A DNA stretch of 61,330 bases from Thermomicrobiales bacterium (GCA_030446685.1 JAUJMV010000005.1:252549-313878), one strand, 5' to 3'; shown: positions 9,789 through 19,439, numbered from the stretch's first letter. Notes: a model not told the origin generated them from the sequence alone. Made by a program: numbers and translations.

Positions 9789-10475
9789 CTACCCGCGGCG
9801 GAGTCGTTCGAGCGCATCAGTGGCAAAGAATCGCACGCGTTCAATCGGATCGCGCTGCGCCGCCTCCAGTGCCGGCACGGCGCGTCGATCCCCGAGATAT
9901 CCCAGGGTAGCGGCTACGTCAATCCGCACCTGGGCGTCCTCATCCTGGAGGACCTGGAGGAGCGGGTCGATCACCTTTGTCGGCAGCATAGCGCCCGAGG
10001 GACCCGGCTGCCGCCCCACGCACCGCCGGTGATTGATCCGCAGAGCCGCCAGGAGCGGATCCAGGGCCTCCTCGGCCGGGACAAAGCCGAGCGCCCAGGC
10101 GGCATGACCGCGCTCTTGCGGCGTCGGCGAGCGGAGCATCGCGAGCAGGAGCGGGCGGACTTCCTCCGGGTGTGCTCCGAGGAGTTCGACGACCGTGTAG
10201 GCGAGTCCGTCATTGTCGTGGCCTTCGTGTTCGCCGCGGCTCAGGGCCTCGAAGAGTTGCGGCAAGGCGCGGACGCCCTCCAGGCGCGCGAGCGGGCTCG
10301 GCCGCCGCCTCCCGCACGAAGAAGTCGTCGTCCCGGAGCAGGCGGTAGAGTTCGGGGACATGCGACGTGCATCCGCGAGCGCGGCGAGGGCCGGTACGGC
10401 GTCCACGGCGCGGTCGATGTCGTCCACGACCGCCCGCAGGTCTGCCACCAGCCTATCCCAATCCTGCTCGGCCAT
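9789..10475 (-). CDS. HEAT-repeat protein
   Basis: About 228 aa of tandem alpha-helical HEAT repeats (PALAALADA; VPELYRLLRDDDFFVREAAA; PLLLAMLRSPTPQERGHAAW; QVLQDEDAQVRIDVAATLGY; RVRFFATDALERL), a scaffold for protein-protein contacts. The second repeat reads correctly only in another frame (around 10290-10350), so a compensating pair of frame changes is present. Starts MAEQDWDRLVADL. Stands alone on the minus strand between plus-strand genes. Partner unknown. Confidence 0.7.
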   Translation of the reverse strand: MAEQDWDRLVADLRAVVDDIDRAVDAVPALAALADARRMSPNSTACSGTTTSSCGRRRPSPLARLEGVRALPQLFEALSRGEHEGHDNDGLAYTVVELLGAHPEEVRPLLLAMLRSPTPQERGHAAWALGFVPAEEALDPLLAALRINHRRCVGRQPGPSGAMLPTKVIDPLLQVLQDEDAQVRIDVAATLGYLGDRRAVPALEAAQRDPIERVRFFATDALERLRRG

Positions 10476-10590
10476 GGCGATCGCGACCTTTCGCTACGAT
10501 TGTTGAACGGTATCGGGATGCAACCCGCCGCCCGCCACTCCCCAAACCGCGAAGTATGGCGCGAACGGGAGGGACTGCGCCCCCGGATGC

Positions 10591-10596
10591 TATACT
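10591..10596 (+). promoter_or_regulatory. Extended -10 box (TGCTATACT)
   Basis: TATACT preceded by TGC, about 70 bp upstream of the small membrane gene at 10668. No clear -35. Confidence 0.5.
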
Positions 10597-10667
10597 AGCC
10601 GGCGTACGTGCGGCACGACCCGGCGCCGGCGCGCGATCGCCGGCGCCACTGGGAGAGCGGCAGCGCC

Positions 10668-10916
10668 ATGGACCAGGACATCATCAACCGCATCGCCTTC
10701 TTCTCCTGCCTGCTCGGCATCGTCGTCGGCTGGATCCTCCTGCGCTGGGCGCAGCGCCAACTCCTGGCGATGGCCGACGAGCGCCCCCGGCCGATGAAGC
10801 AGCGCGCCAAGCTCCTCGGGCGCCGCACCCACGCGCGCGCCCTGCTGCTCGGCGGCGCGGTCCTCTTCGGCCTCGGCATCATGGGGCTGTTCAACCTCTT
10901 CTTCCGACAGTTGTGA
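10668..10916 (+). CDS. Small two-helix membrane protein
   Basis: An 82-aa protein with GGGAGAG before the ATG. Helix 1 (IAFFSCLLGIVVGWILLRWA) and helix 2 (ALLLGGAVLFGLGIMGLFNLFF) are separated by a basic loop. No family is recognised. Its TGA is followed immediately by a word-repeat palindrome, and nfo follows it. Confidence 0.6.
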   Translation: MDQDIINRIAFFSCLLGIVVGWILLRWAQRQLLAMADERPRPMKQRAKLLGRRTHARALLLGGAVLFGLGIMGLFNLFFRQL

Positions 10917-11044
10917 GGGTGGGTCGAAGGGCTGAAGGTCGAGGGTCGAACGTCTCCCGCTCTAGCGGCCATGCCTGCCAGTTGAGCCACAGGCGTCAGG
11001 CAGCAGGACGTCCGACGTTCGACCTTCGGACCCGCGACCCACCC
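10917..11044. repeat. Word-repeat palindrome before nfo
   Basis: The left arm (10917-10953) is built from GGTCGA, AGGGCTGAAGGTCGA and GGTCGAACGTC; the right arm (11007-11044) is its imperfect complement. It begins directly after the stop codon of the upstream gene. The words resemble those in the palindromes at 13.13-13.25 kb and 16.02-16.12 kb. Confidence 0.75.
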
Positions 11045-11070
11045 TCGCGCACGCAAAAGGGATAACAACA

Positions 11071-11939
11071 GTGTCTGAACTGTTACTGGGCGCGCACATG
11101 TCGATCGCCGGGGGCTGGACAAGGCGGTCGGGCGCGCGGTCGGGGTCGGCTGCACCGCCCTCCAGGTCTTCACCAAGAACGCCAACCAATGGCGCGCCAA
11201 GCCCCTGGCGGAGGAGGACATCGCGCGCTTCAAGGCCGCGCTGGCCGCTTCGCCGCTCGCTCCCGGCGCGGTCGTCGCCCACGACTCCTACCTGATCAAC
11301 CTCGGCTCGCCCGACCCGGCCAAGTGGCGGCAGTCGGTCGACGCCTTCACTGGACGAGCTGCGCCGCTGCGACCAGCTCGGCATCCCCTATTCCGTCACC
11401 CACCCCGGCGCGCACATGGGCTCGGGGGTGGAGGCGGGGCTGGCACAGGTGGCGGCGGGGCTGGCCGCCGCCCTCGCCCAGTCCGAGCGGACGACCGTGC
11501 TGCTGGAGACGACCGCCGGCCAGGGCACCTACCTCGGGGCCTGCTTCGAGCACCTCGGCCGGCTGCTCGACCTCTCACCCGCCCTGCTCGACGCGCGCCT
11601 CGGCGTCTGCTTCGACACCTGCCACGCCTTCGTCGCCGGCTACGACATCGGCACTGCGGGAGGTACGCGGCGACCTGGGACGCCTTCGACCGCGCGGTCG
11701 GCCTCGACCGCTTCAAGGTCATCCACGTCAACGACGCCAAGAAGCCGCTCGGCAGCCACGTCGACCGCCACGAGCACCTCGGCCAGGGCCAGATCGGGCG
11801 CGAGGGCTTCCGCCTGCTGATGAACGACCCGCGCCTCGCCGACCGCATCTTCCTGCTGGAGACCCCCAAGGGGGATGACTGCGCCGAGGACCGCGAGAAC
11901 ATGGCCTTCCTGCGCGGGCTGAGGGGTGACGAGGCATGA
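11071..11939 (+). CDS. nfo: Endonuclease IV (frameshifted as read)
   Basis: AP endonuclease that cleaves 5' of abasic sites in base-excision repair. GTG start with AAGGG upstream. After the start LLLGAHMSIAGG, other frames give ALQVFTKNANQWRAKPL, VVAHDSYLINLGSPDP, YSVTHPGAHMGSG, TVLLETTAGQGTYLG, VCFDTCHAFVAGYD, VIHVNDAKKPLGSHVDRHEH and FLLETPKGDDCAEDRENMAF. These include the family's zinc-binding His, Glu and Asp positions. At least three single-base breaks occur (near 11120, 11350 and 11660). The length is that of a typical Nfo. Confidence 0.9.
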
Positions 11940-12042
11940 AAACTGAGGGCGAAGCGGGCGGAGGGGCCAGGCTCCAGCTTCGATTCCCAGGCCACCAAAG
12001 CGGGTCGCGGAATAGGTGCGCCGGTCGCGATTGTGCGAGGTC

Positions 12043-12065
12043 GGGGCGTTCGATTGAACGTCCCC
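12043..12065. terminator. Hairpin downstream of nfo
   Basis: GGGGCGTTC / GAACGTCCCC with a GATT loop and a one-base bulge. No T-run follows, so a terminator role is only possible. Confidence 0.35.
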
Positions 12066-12129
12066 GCCTTGCCCCGGCACAGGCGCAACTATTCCAGGAA
12101 CCGCTCCGATGCAAACCAGGGGTCGTCAT

Positions 12130-12450
12130 CGGTAGGGGGGTTTGCAACCATCTACTCCAACTATTTCTGTCCACCTGTCGTCCGACCGTTTCGCCTGCTG
12201 CCGCGCCGCTTGGAGCAGCGGACGGGCGTGGCGTGATCGGCGCGGCAGCAGGCGAAATGCGCGATCGCCGGGGTGCCGCCGGTTGCGGGCGCTTGACATG
12301 GGGCCTCCCCAGAGGCTACGGTGAGGGCAGAGAGCGTCGGTCGGCCTTCCACCGCCGAAAATGCGAATTAGTTGGAGCCAATGGTTTGACAGCGTTGCCT
12401 GCAACGTCGGTGGTAGGCCGACAGGGCGGGTTGCAAACCCACCCCTACCG
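12130..12450. mobile_element. Nested palindromic element (MITE-like), non-coding
   Basis: Near-perfect terminal inverted repeats CGGTAGGGGGGTTTGCAACC (12130-12149) and its complement at 12429-12450 enclose about 320 bp. Inside lies a perfect 19-bp inverted repeat (12189-12207 with 12239-12257). A third pair, CCATCTACTCCAAC near 12150 against CCATTGGCTCCAAC (complement) near 12370-12388, completes the nesting. There is no open frame with coding character and no target duplication that I can see. It sits between nfo and the hicB-like gene. Confidence 0.6.
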
Positions 12451-12500
12451 ACGCCCCAACCTGATCGTCTGACCCCACGCGAGGCAAGGAGCGCGATCGG

Positions 12501-12662
12501 ATGCAATTCAAAGTGGTGTTGGAACCGAGCGATGATGGCGGCTTCACCATCTATGTCCCGTCGTTGCCCGGCTGCATCAGCGAAGGGGACACGGTGGAGG
12601 AAGCATTGGTCAACATCCGGGAGGCAATCGCCTTGTACCTCGAACCGACGGGGGATGACTGA
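12501..12662 (+). CDS. HicB-family antitoxin-like protein (solitary)
   Basis: A 53-aa protein starting MQFKVVLEPSDDGGFTIYVP and continuing LPGCISEGDTVEEAL. This is the partial RNase-H fold of the HicB/UPF0150 family, with the conserved LPGC..GDT..EA signature. AAGGAG lies upstream of the ATG. HicB proteins normally neutralise HicA RNases, but no HicA-like frame is visible within 300 bp on either side. It lacks the C-terminal DNA-binding domain of longer HicBs. It may be an orphan or pair with a distant toxin. Confidence 0.8.
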   Translation: MQFKVVLEPSDDGGFTIYVPSLPGCISEGDTVEEALVNIREAIALYLEPTGDD

Positions 12663-12748
12663 GGCGCGGCAGTTGAACGCGAGGCGCCATTGCCCGCGCG
12701 CACCCAATCCTCAGCGGTCCATATCGCCCAGGCGCGTGGGGCGGTTCT

Positions 12749-12772
12749 CCCTCGCCCAGGATTGGGCGAGGG
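12749..12772. terminator. Hairpin between convergent hicB-like and DUF503 genes
   Basis: CCTCGCCCA and TGGGCGAGG form a stem with a GGAT loop, extended by flanking C/G runs. It lies between two genes that end toward each other. The same layout (a CCCTC..GAGGG palindrome) recurs at 40099. Confidence 0.5.
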
Positions 12773-12813
12773 GGGAGGACCTGGGCAGGCGGCGGGGGTG
12801 CAGGCGTACCCCC

Positions 12814-13119
12814 TCAGCCCTCGTCGTAGTACAGCAGCTCGCTGTCGGCGTCCACCAGTTCGATCGGCAGGTGCGACTCCTCGACGAAGCGGACGATCGT
12901 CGCCAGCACCTCCTGCGCGCGCCGGGCGTCGCTGGCCGCGTAGGCCACCAGCACCTCGGCGGTCTGCCACTTGTCCTGCCCGCCGGTCTCCGCCACCGAG
13001 ACGCTGAACCGCTCGCGCAGCCGCTGCTGCAACGAGCGCACCGCCTGGCGCTTGTCCTTCAGCGACTGGCTCGCCGGGAGGTGCAGCCTGAGCAGGCAGG
13101 CGCCGACGATCGCGGGCAT
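12814..13119 (-). CDS. DUF503 (YlxP-like) protein
   Basis: A 101-aa intact protein: MPAIVGACLLRLHLPASQSL, then KDKRQAVRSLQQRLRERF, FSVSVAETGGQDKWQTAEV, ending LLYYDEG. The SLKDKR..v..l..rlr.kF pattern and the length identify DUF503, a small ferredoxin-fold family usually beside translation genes in Gram-positives and thought to be ribosome-associated. Here it is the last gene of the minus-strand cluster after rseP, ispG and a glycosyltransferase, separated from the latter by a word-repeat palindrome. Confidence 0.85.
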   Translation of the reverse strand: MPAIVGACLLRLHLPASQSLKDKRQAVRSLQQRLRERFSVSVAETGGQDKWQTAEVLVAYAASDARRAQEVLATIVRFVEESHLPIELVDADSELLYYDEG

Positions 13120-13129
13120 CGTTCCCCTC

Positions 13130-13247
13130 GGTCGAAGGTCGAACGTCTGAACGTCGAACGTCCCTCGTTTCCCCCACTATGCCCGTCAATCGGGCAGTCG
13201 ATCCTGTCGCGGGGGACGTTCGACGTTCAGACGTTCGACCTTCGACC
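13130..13247. repeat. Perfect 35-bp word-repeat palindrome
   Basis: The arms 13130-13164 and 13213-13247 are exact reverse complements over 35 bases with a 48-nt loop. The arms consist of the words GGTCGAA, GGTCGAACGTC, TGAACGTC and GAACGTCCC. It overlaps the 3' end of the GT2 gene (13227 onwards), whose last codons and stop are repeat sequence. Confidence 0.95.
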
Positions 13248-14294
13248 CTCCCGCCGCCGCCGTGCCGCCTCGCCCTCGTCGGGCGCGGCGGGCGGCTCGT
13301 TGAAGTCGAGGATGCTGGCGAGGAGCTGCTCGCGCTCGCCGCGGTCGCGCTCCATCAGCAGCTCCATCTTCTTGACGCGATAGAGGATGTCCTCCGTCAG
13401 GCGGCGCACGCTGGCGATCAGGTCGGCCACCAGGCCGATCAGCCCGATCAGCATACCGAGGATCATCAGCACGCTGCCGGCGATGATCGAGGGCAGGTAG
13501 CTCGCCAGCGACTGGCCCAGCAGCTTCAAGGCGAGGACCCGCAGCAGCAGCAGCACTCCGACCAGGAAGAGCGCCGCGCCGGCCAGGAAGAAGAACTTGA
13601 GGGGCTCGTACATCGCGTAGATGCGGACGATCGTCGCGCCCTGCTTCTTGATGTAGTCATAGGTGCCGCGCATCAGCCGCGAGGGGCGCGTCACCGCGTT
13701 GGTCGTCACCGCGATCGACTCGATCACCAGGTTCTTCTTGCCCGCCTGGATGATCGTCTCCAACGTGTAGGAGTGGCGCGTGACGACGTTCATCCGCAGC
13801 GCCGCCTCGCGCGAGTAGGCCCGGAAGCCGCTCGGCGCGTCCGGCACCGTCGTCCCCGAGCCCTTGCGCACCACCCACGAGCCGAGCTTCTGGAGCGCCT
13901 TCTTGCTCGGCGAGAAGTGGGCGATCCGGTCGGTCTGGCGGTCACCGATCGTGATGTCCGCGCGCCCGGCCAGGATCGGCGCGACCAGGCGCGGGATCTC
14001 CTGCTGCGGGTACTGGTTGTCGCCGTCGGTGTTGACGATGATGTCGGCGCCCAGGCGCAGGCAGGCGTCGATCCCGTTCTGGAACGCCTCCGCCAGCCCC
14101 TTGTTGCCGACGTGGCGCACGACGTGATCGACCCCGAGCCGCCGCGCTACCTCGACCGTCCCATCGGTGCTGCCGTCGTCGATGATCAGGATCTCGATCT
14201 CGGCGATGCCGGGGATCGCGCGCAGGATCGTCGCCAGGGTGGCTGGCAGGGTCTCCGCCTCGTTCAAGCACGGAATCTGCACGATCAGCTTCAT
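13227..14294 (-). CDS. Family 2 glycosyltransferase with two C-terminal membrane helices
   Basis: A 355-aa DPM/GtrB-type glycosyltransferase, expected to move a sugar from an NDP-sugar to polyprenyl phosphate at the inner face of the membrane. The N-terminus MKLIVQIPCLNEAETLP, then IIDDGSTDGT near residue 38 and the metal-binding NTDGDNQYP near 86, mark the GT-A fold. Hydrophobic segments lie at about 230-255 and 262-290, followed by a coiled, charged tail. The frame is intact. The last residues (RREGRRSNV) and the stop codon are encoded by the word-repeat palindrome. Acceptor and sugar unknown. Confidence 0.85.
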   Translation of the reverse strand: MKLIVQIPCLNEAETLPATLATILRAIPGIAEIEILIIDDGSTDGTVEVARRLGVDHVVRHVGNKGLAEAFQNGIDACLRLGADIIVNTDGDNQYPQQEIPRLVAPILAGRADITIGDRQTDRIAHFSPSKKALQKLGSWVVRKGSGTTVPDAPSGFRAYSREAALRMNVVTRHSYTLETIIQAGKKNLVIESIAVTTNAVTRPSRLMRGTYDYIKKQGATIVRIYAMYEPLKFFFLAGAALFLVGVLLLLRVLALKLLGQSLASYLPSIIAGSVLMILGMLIGLIGLVADLIASVRRLTEDILYRVKKMELLMERDRGEREQLLASILDFNEPPAAPDEGEAARRRREGRRSNV

Positions 14295-14737
14295 CCCGCC
14301 CCCCGCGCCCGCCGCCCCGCCGCGCCCGCCGGCGGCCGAAAGGTCAGCAACTGCACGCCGCCCCCATCCCCCGCACGATCGCCCCCCTCACCCGGCGCGC
14401 CGTCGCGCGAAGCTATACCCGAGCGCGGGCGGCGCGTCAACCCGCCGCCCCCCCAACTCCATCGGGAGCGCGCCACGCCGGCCCCCCAGCTTTACGGATA
14501 GGCAACCGCTTGGCCCCGACCCTGCTCCACCCAAAGTTGGGGGGCCGGGAGGGCGCTCTCCACGCCTACCCACCAAACGTCCGCCGCGCGCCACGGTTGC
14601 AAGCGGCGCGGGCACGGCGACGCCCCGGCCGCCCCACCGCCTCGGATCGAGGTCTCCGTGGGGCGCCGCCGGGGCGACACCAATCGCACGCTCTACCTAT
14701 GACCGCTACCCTTCGTCAGTCCGCAATCCCCAGCCCC
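14295..14737. repeat. Gap holding an AAAGTTGGGGGGCCGG inverted repeat
   Basis: No gene is visible between the GT2 gene and ispG. CCGGCCCCCCAGCTTT (14479-14494) pairs with AAAGTTGGGGGGCCGG (14532-14547), matching at 15 of 16 bases. The same GTTGGGGGGCCGGGGGGCGC-type sequence recurs near 35485-35520, and in shorter form near 2145, so it is a dispersed intergenic repeat. Confidence 0.7.
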
Positions 14738-16006
14738 CTACCGCCGCGCTGTGCGCCCCTGCGGGACGCCGGTCAGGATCGGCAGCGCCTGGTGCCCGAC
14801 GATGAACCGCTCGGTGTCGGCGTCGTGGTCGGACTCGATGATCCGGTCGCCGTTCGGGTTGCGGCCGGGGAGGCCGCCGATCGAGGCGATCAACTCCGGC
14901 GTGACCGGCTCGTCGATCCCGGCCAGCTTGTTGACCTCCTCGATCAGCGTCGGCAGGATCTCGGCCTCGGCGCAGGTGCGGACGATCTCCCCCTTCGAGA
15001 AGATCACCCCCTTGCCGCGCCCGCCCGCCACGCCGATGTCGGCGTCCTTCGACTCGCCCGGCCCGTTGACCACGCAGCCCATCACCGCGACCTTGAGCGG
15101 CGTCCGCACCCGCTCGAGGTACTTCTCGACCCGCTCCGCCAGGGCGATCAGGTCGATCTCCACCCGCCCGCAGGTCGGGCAGGCGACCATCGTCGCGCCG
15201 CGCTGCCGCAGGTTGAGGCTCTTGAGGATCTCGAAGCCGGTGTAGACCTCCTCGACCGGGTCGCCGGCCAGCGAGACGCGGATCGTGTCGCCGATCCCCT
15301 GCGCCAGCAGCGTCCCCAGGCCGACCGCCGAGCGGATCGACCCCGCCTTCGGCGTGCCGGACTCGGTCACGCCCAGGTGCAGCGGGTAGTCGACGCGCGT
15401 CGCCATCCGCGTGTAGGCCTCGATCATCGTCGGCACGTCGAACGCCTTGAGCGAGATCTTGATATTCGGGTAGTCCATCGCCTCCAGGATGGCGATGTGC
15501 TTCAGGGCGCCGCGCACCATCTGCTCGGCGATCAACTCGGTCATGTTCGAGACCGTCCGGGTGATCTCGTCCGACTCCTCCCGGCTGATCTTGGGGATCG
15601 AGCCGAAGTTGACGCCGATGCGGATCGGCACGTCGCGCTCCTTGGCCTTGGCGACGACCTGGCGGACGTACTCCTCCTTCTCGATGTTGCCCGGGTTGAG
15701 GCGCAGCGCGTGGATGCCGCCGTCGAGCGCGGCGAGCGCGAGGCGGTAGTCGAAGTGGATGTCGGCGACCAGCGGCACCGGCGTCTGTCGCACCAGCTCC
15801 GGCACCGCCGCGGCGGCCTGCCGGTCCGGCACGGCCACGCGCACGATGTCGACGCCCGCGTCGACCAGGCGGGCGATCTGCTCCAGGGTCGCCTTGACAT
15901 CGGCGGTGTCGGTCGTCGTCATCGACTGCACGCTGATCGGGGCGTTCCCCCCGATCAGCACATCGCCGATCCGCAACTGACGGGACTTGCGACGGGGCGG
16001 TAGCAT
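14738..16006 (-). CDS. ispG: 4-hydroxy-3-methylbut-2-enyl diphosphate synthase
   Basis: IspG (GcpE) is the 4Fe-4S enzyme that reduces MEcPP to HMBPP in the MEP isoprenoid pathway. 422 aa, intact. The N-terminal TIM barrel starts with RIGDVLIGGNAPISVQSMTT and contains LRLNPGNIEK and IRIGVNFGSIPK. The C-terminal Fe-S domain has CPTCGR near residues 275-278 and MGCVVNGPGE with Cys near 310, the three cluster cysteines. It follows rseP on the same strand, an arrangement common in bacteria, although the frequent third partner dxr is not seen here. A word-repeat palindrome separates the two genes. Confidence 0.97.
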   Translation of the reverse strand: MLPPRRKSRQLRIGDVLIGGNAPISVQSMTTTDTADVKATLEQIARLVDAGVDIVRVAVPDRQAAAAVPELVRQTPVPLVADIHFDYRLALAALDGGIHALRLNPGNIEKEEYVRQVVAKAKERDVPIRIGVNFGSIPKISREESDEITRTVSNMTELIAEQMVRGALKHIAILEAMDYPNIKISLKAFDVPTMIEAYTRMATRVDYPLHLGVTESGTPKAGSIRSAVGLGTLLAQGIGDTIRVSLAGDPVEEVYTGFEILKSLNLRQRGATMVACPTCGRVEIDLIALAERVEKYLERVRTPLKVAVMGCVVNGPGESKDADIGVAGGRGKGVIFSKGEIVRTCAEAEILPTLIEEVNKLAGIDEPVTPELIASIGGLPGRNPNGDRIIESDHDADTERFIVGHQALPILTGVPQGRTARR

Positions 16007-16016
16007 GTTCTCTCCT

Positions 16017-16116
16017 GGGTCGAAGGTCTGAAGGTCGAAGGTCGAAGGTCGGCGGTCTGGTCGAAGCGGGCAACGGCTCCTTGACGTTCGACCTTCAGAC
16101 CTTCGACCTTCGACCC
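16017..16116. repeat. Word-repeat palindrome between rseP and ispG
   Basis: The left arm 16017-16050 (GGGTCGAAGGTCTGAAGGTC followed by two more GAAGGTC words) and the right arm 16083-16116 are complementary with a one-word shift in register. The arms lie directly between the stop of rseP and the start region of ispG. Confidence 0.85.
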
Positions 16117-16118
16117 CG

Positions 16119-17213
16119 CTACGGGATCAGCGACTCGCCGCGGACGAGGCGCACGATGTCGAAATAGCCGATCACGAACATCAGCCCCAGCAGCAGGACC
16201 AGCCCGACGAAGTGGACCAGCCCCTCGCGCTCGGGCGCGACCTTGCGCCCGCCGCGCAGCATCTCCAAGACGACGAAGACCAGCCGCCCGCCGTCGAGCG
16301 CCGGCAGCGGCAGCAGATTCAGCAGGAAGAGGTTGAGCGACAGCAGCGCGGCCAGGTTGCCGAGCGTGGCCCACAGCGGCAGCGCGCTGCGCTCCACGAT
16401 CTCGCCCGTCACCTGCCCCATCCCGATCGGCCCGACGACCCCGCCGAGGTCGCCCCGCCCGCTGACCATCTGCCACAGCCCGGTGGTCATCGCCCCGAAG
16501 GTCTCCCAGGTCGTCCGCAGCCCCTGGAGCGGCGCCTCCCAGATCGGGATCGGGCGGTAGACCGCGCGCGGCGCGAGTCCGACGCCGACGCGCCCCTGCC
16601 CCTCCGGCACCACCGTCCGCGGCACGACCGTGGTGGGGATCCGTTCCCCGTTGCGCTCGATCGTCACCGGCAGCTCGCGCCCGGCGTAGGTCTCGGTCGA
16701 CCGCTGCAGCACCGCCGTATCGGTCACCGGCTCCCCGGCGACGGCGGCGATCCGGTCGCCCGGCTGCCAGCCGGCGGCGGCGGCCGGCGAGTTCGGCACC
16801 ACCTCCTCGATGTAGACCTCGAAGCCCTCCTGCCGGCCCTGCCCGAGCGCGATCGCGGTGAAGATGAGGACCGTCAGCAGCAGGTTCATCACCACGCCGG
16901 CCACCAGCACGAACGCCCGCTGCAAGGGGGTCTTGCTGACGAACGAGTCCGGGCCGTAGGCCGCGCCGCCGTCGGGGCGCAGGTCATCCTGCCCGTACAT
17001 CCTGACGAAGCCGCCGAACGGGATCCAGTTGAGCGAGTAGATCACGCCGCTCTTCGCCTTGTAACCGAACAGGCGCGGCGGCAGCCCCATGCCGAACTCC
17101 TCGACCCGGATGCCGACGATCCGCGCCGCGAAGAAATGGCCGAGTTCGTGGACCAGGATCAGGACGCCGAGGATGGGGACGATCCAGAGCGCGTTGAGGA
17201 AACCACTGGACAT
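16119..17213 (-). CDS. rseP: Site-2 protease RseP (M50 zinc metalloprotease)
   Basis: An intramembrane protease that cuts anti-sigma factors or signal-peptide remnants. 364 aa, intact. HELGH at residues 22-26 in the first helix carries the zinc ligands, and ALDGGR near 305 provides the third. A PDZ domain (about 115-200: EEVVPNSPAAAAGWQPGDRI) lies between, and four hydrophobic segments are visible. I start at the ATG at 17213 because AAGAGAAGAG lies upstream; the frame extends 16 codons further without a ribosome site. It is first in a minus-strand series rseP-ispG-GT2-DUF503, with an extended -10 promoter 70 bp upstream. Confidence 0.95.
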   Translation of the reverse strand: MSSGFLNALWIVPILGVLILVHELGHFFAARIVGIRVEEFGMGLPPRLFGYKAKSGVIYSLNWIPFGGFVRMYGQDDLRPDGGAAYGPDSFVSKTPLQRAFVLVAGVVMNLLLTVLIFTAIALGQGRQEGFEVYIEEVVPNSPAAAAGWQPGDRIAAVAGEPVTDTAVLQRSTETYAGRELPVTIERNGERIPTTVVPRTVVPEGQGRVGVGLAPRAVYRPIPIWEAPLQGLRTTWETFGAMTTGLWQMVSGRGDLGGVVGPIGMGQVTGEIVERSALPLWATLGNLAALLSLNLFLLNLLPLPALDGGRLVFVVLEMLRGGRKVAPEREGLVHFVGLVLLLGLMFVIGYFDIVRLVRGESLIP

Positions 17214-17281
17214 ACTGTTACTCTTCTCTTCGGCACCAACCCACGCCGGCGCCCGGCGCATGGCGCATGCCCACTAGCAAA

Positions 17282-17290
17282 AGTATAGCA
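17282..17290 (-). promoter_or_regulatory. Extended -10 promoter TGCTATACT for rseP
   Basis: Read on the minus strand, TGCTATACT lies about 70 bp upstream of the rseP start. It is an exact match to the -10 element before rpsT and the mannosyltransferase gene. Confidence 0.6.
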
Positions 17291-17412
17291 TACGCCCCCC
17301 CTCCTAACGCCCGGCCCCGGCTGCCCGTTTCGCGGGGCGCGGGGCACCGGCCGCGGTCGTGCTTGCGGTCGCGCGAGCCCCGCACCGCGCCTAAACTAGA
17401 GCGCGGGCGGGA

Positions 17413-17514
17413 TCCGATGGATCCGATCGGAACTGGGGCTAATGCGGTACCGACCCACGATCTCGATGGATCCGGCGCGATCGGGGCTCCGGCCGCGCGG
17501 TACCGACCCACGAG
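17413..17514 (+). repeat. Imperfect tandem duplication of ~50 bp
   Basis: Two neighbouring units each begin with CGATGGATCCG and end with GCGGTACCGACCCACGA (17442-17458 and 17498-17514). The interior differs. The surrounding 17.29-17.73 kb has no convincing gene. Confidence 0.7.
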
Positions 17515-17721
17515 CAACCATGGCGCGGCGCTTGCGCTTTGGTTTAGTCCGCCGATCACGGACGGCCGCACCGCGCGCGGCGCGTCGCGTATGGTCGGAC
17601 ACGAAGCGGGCGGGACAGGCGCGGCCGGTACGAGAGGACGGCGGCCGCCGATCGAACGGACCGTACGGACCGGCGGGGCGCGTCGCGATGGTGGGCACGA
17701 AGCGGGCGGTGATCGCGGTAG

Positions 17722-18672
<951 letters not shown>

Positions 18673-18674
<2 letters not shown>

Positions 18675-18882
18675 TGGGGCCCTCGGGCGCCGCGGGTTCG
18701 GGCGCGGTCGGCCCCATCGATCGGCGGATCGGGACAGCCCGGGCCAGGGCCTGGTCGATTCCGGTATCGCGCTCCGCGTGGACGGCTTCCAGGTCCTCGC
18801 GGATGTGGCCATAGACGCGGCAGGATTTCACTCGGCGTGGCGCATGGCGGCGGAGCGGATCACCCTGCTTCCATCCGCACAA
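18673..18882 (-). pseudogene. Possible remnant of a minus-strand gene
   Basis: A minus-strand frame reads VYGHIREDLEAVHAERDTGI followed by DQALARAVPIRRS and ISRRDLISSLG, with a more natural composition than the surrounding frames. The VYGHIREDLE segment vaguely resembles the end of tyrosine recombinases, but the active site is not present. I would not assign a function. Confidence 0.2.
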
Positions 18883-18996
18883 TCCGCGTCGCTGGGGAAC
18901 CGCGCTATGGAACGCCGCACCCTGTCAACGATTATGCCGTAATAGCGCATAACGTGAGGGCAATACGCCCATCTCACCGCCGACGCATAACTGGTC

Positions 18997-19381
18997 GTGG
19001 CGGGCCAGGAGGCGCCGAACAGCCGTCCGCGACCGCGACCACCCCAGCAGCGCTACCGGGACTACAGGCACGTCCTCCAGGCGCTCTGGCGCCATGACGC
19101 TCGAACGGCTGGGATACATCCGGCGTGGTTCACCATCATCGCCGTGTTGATGGGCTTGCTCGTCCTGCTCACACTGCCGGGTGCGCAGCGGGGGCCACTC
19201 GGGCCGATGATGGGGCTGCTGGTCCTCGCGTACGTGGTCCTGGGCAGCGCGACGATGCTGACACCGGCTGCTGGGAGTGGTGCTCGGCCTCGGCGGGTTC
19301 GGATCGCTCGGGCGCTGTGGAGGGGCGGCGCGGGTGATCGCCGCGCGGGGCGCGAGCGAAGGGGAGCAGGACGACGGCTAG
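18997..19381 (+). CDS. Small membrane protein, three helices (one frameshift)
   Basis: Starts at GTG with the basic, Pro-rich segment SRPRPRPPQQRYRDYRHVLQ, followed by hydrophobic helices WFTIIAVLMGLLVLLTLPG and GLLVLAYVVLGSATML. After one missing base near 19270 it continues LLGVVLGLGGFGSLGRCGG and ends ASEGEQDDG. Total about 127 aa. No family is recognised; helix spacing suggests a small inner-membrane protein. Weak ribosome site. Confidence 0.45.
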
Positions 19382-19439
19382 GCTGTGGCGCCGCGAGCAG
19401 GCTGCTGGGCGCAGCCCGGTTGCCCCGACCGCCACCGGC

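Noticed and set aside
10950-11000. tRNA-like stretch in a palindrome loop
   Set aside because: GCTCTAGCGGCCATGCC followed by GTTGAGCC looked tRNA-like, but no cloverleaf with acceptor and T arms can be formed.
13130-16116. Word repeats considered as CRISPR arrays
   Set aside because: Repeats are 6-8 bases, contiguous and degenerate, with no spacers and no cas genes.
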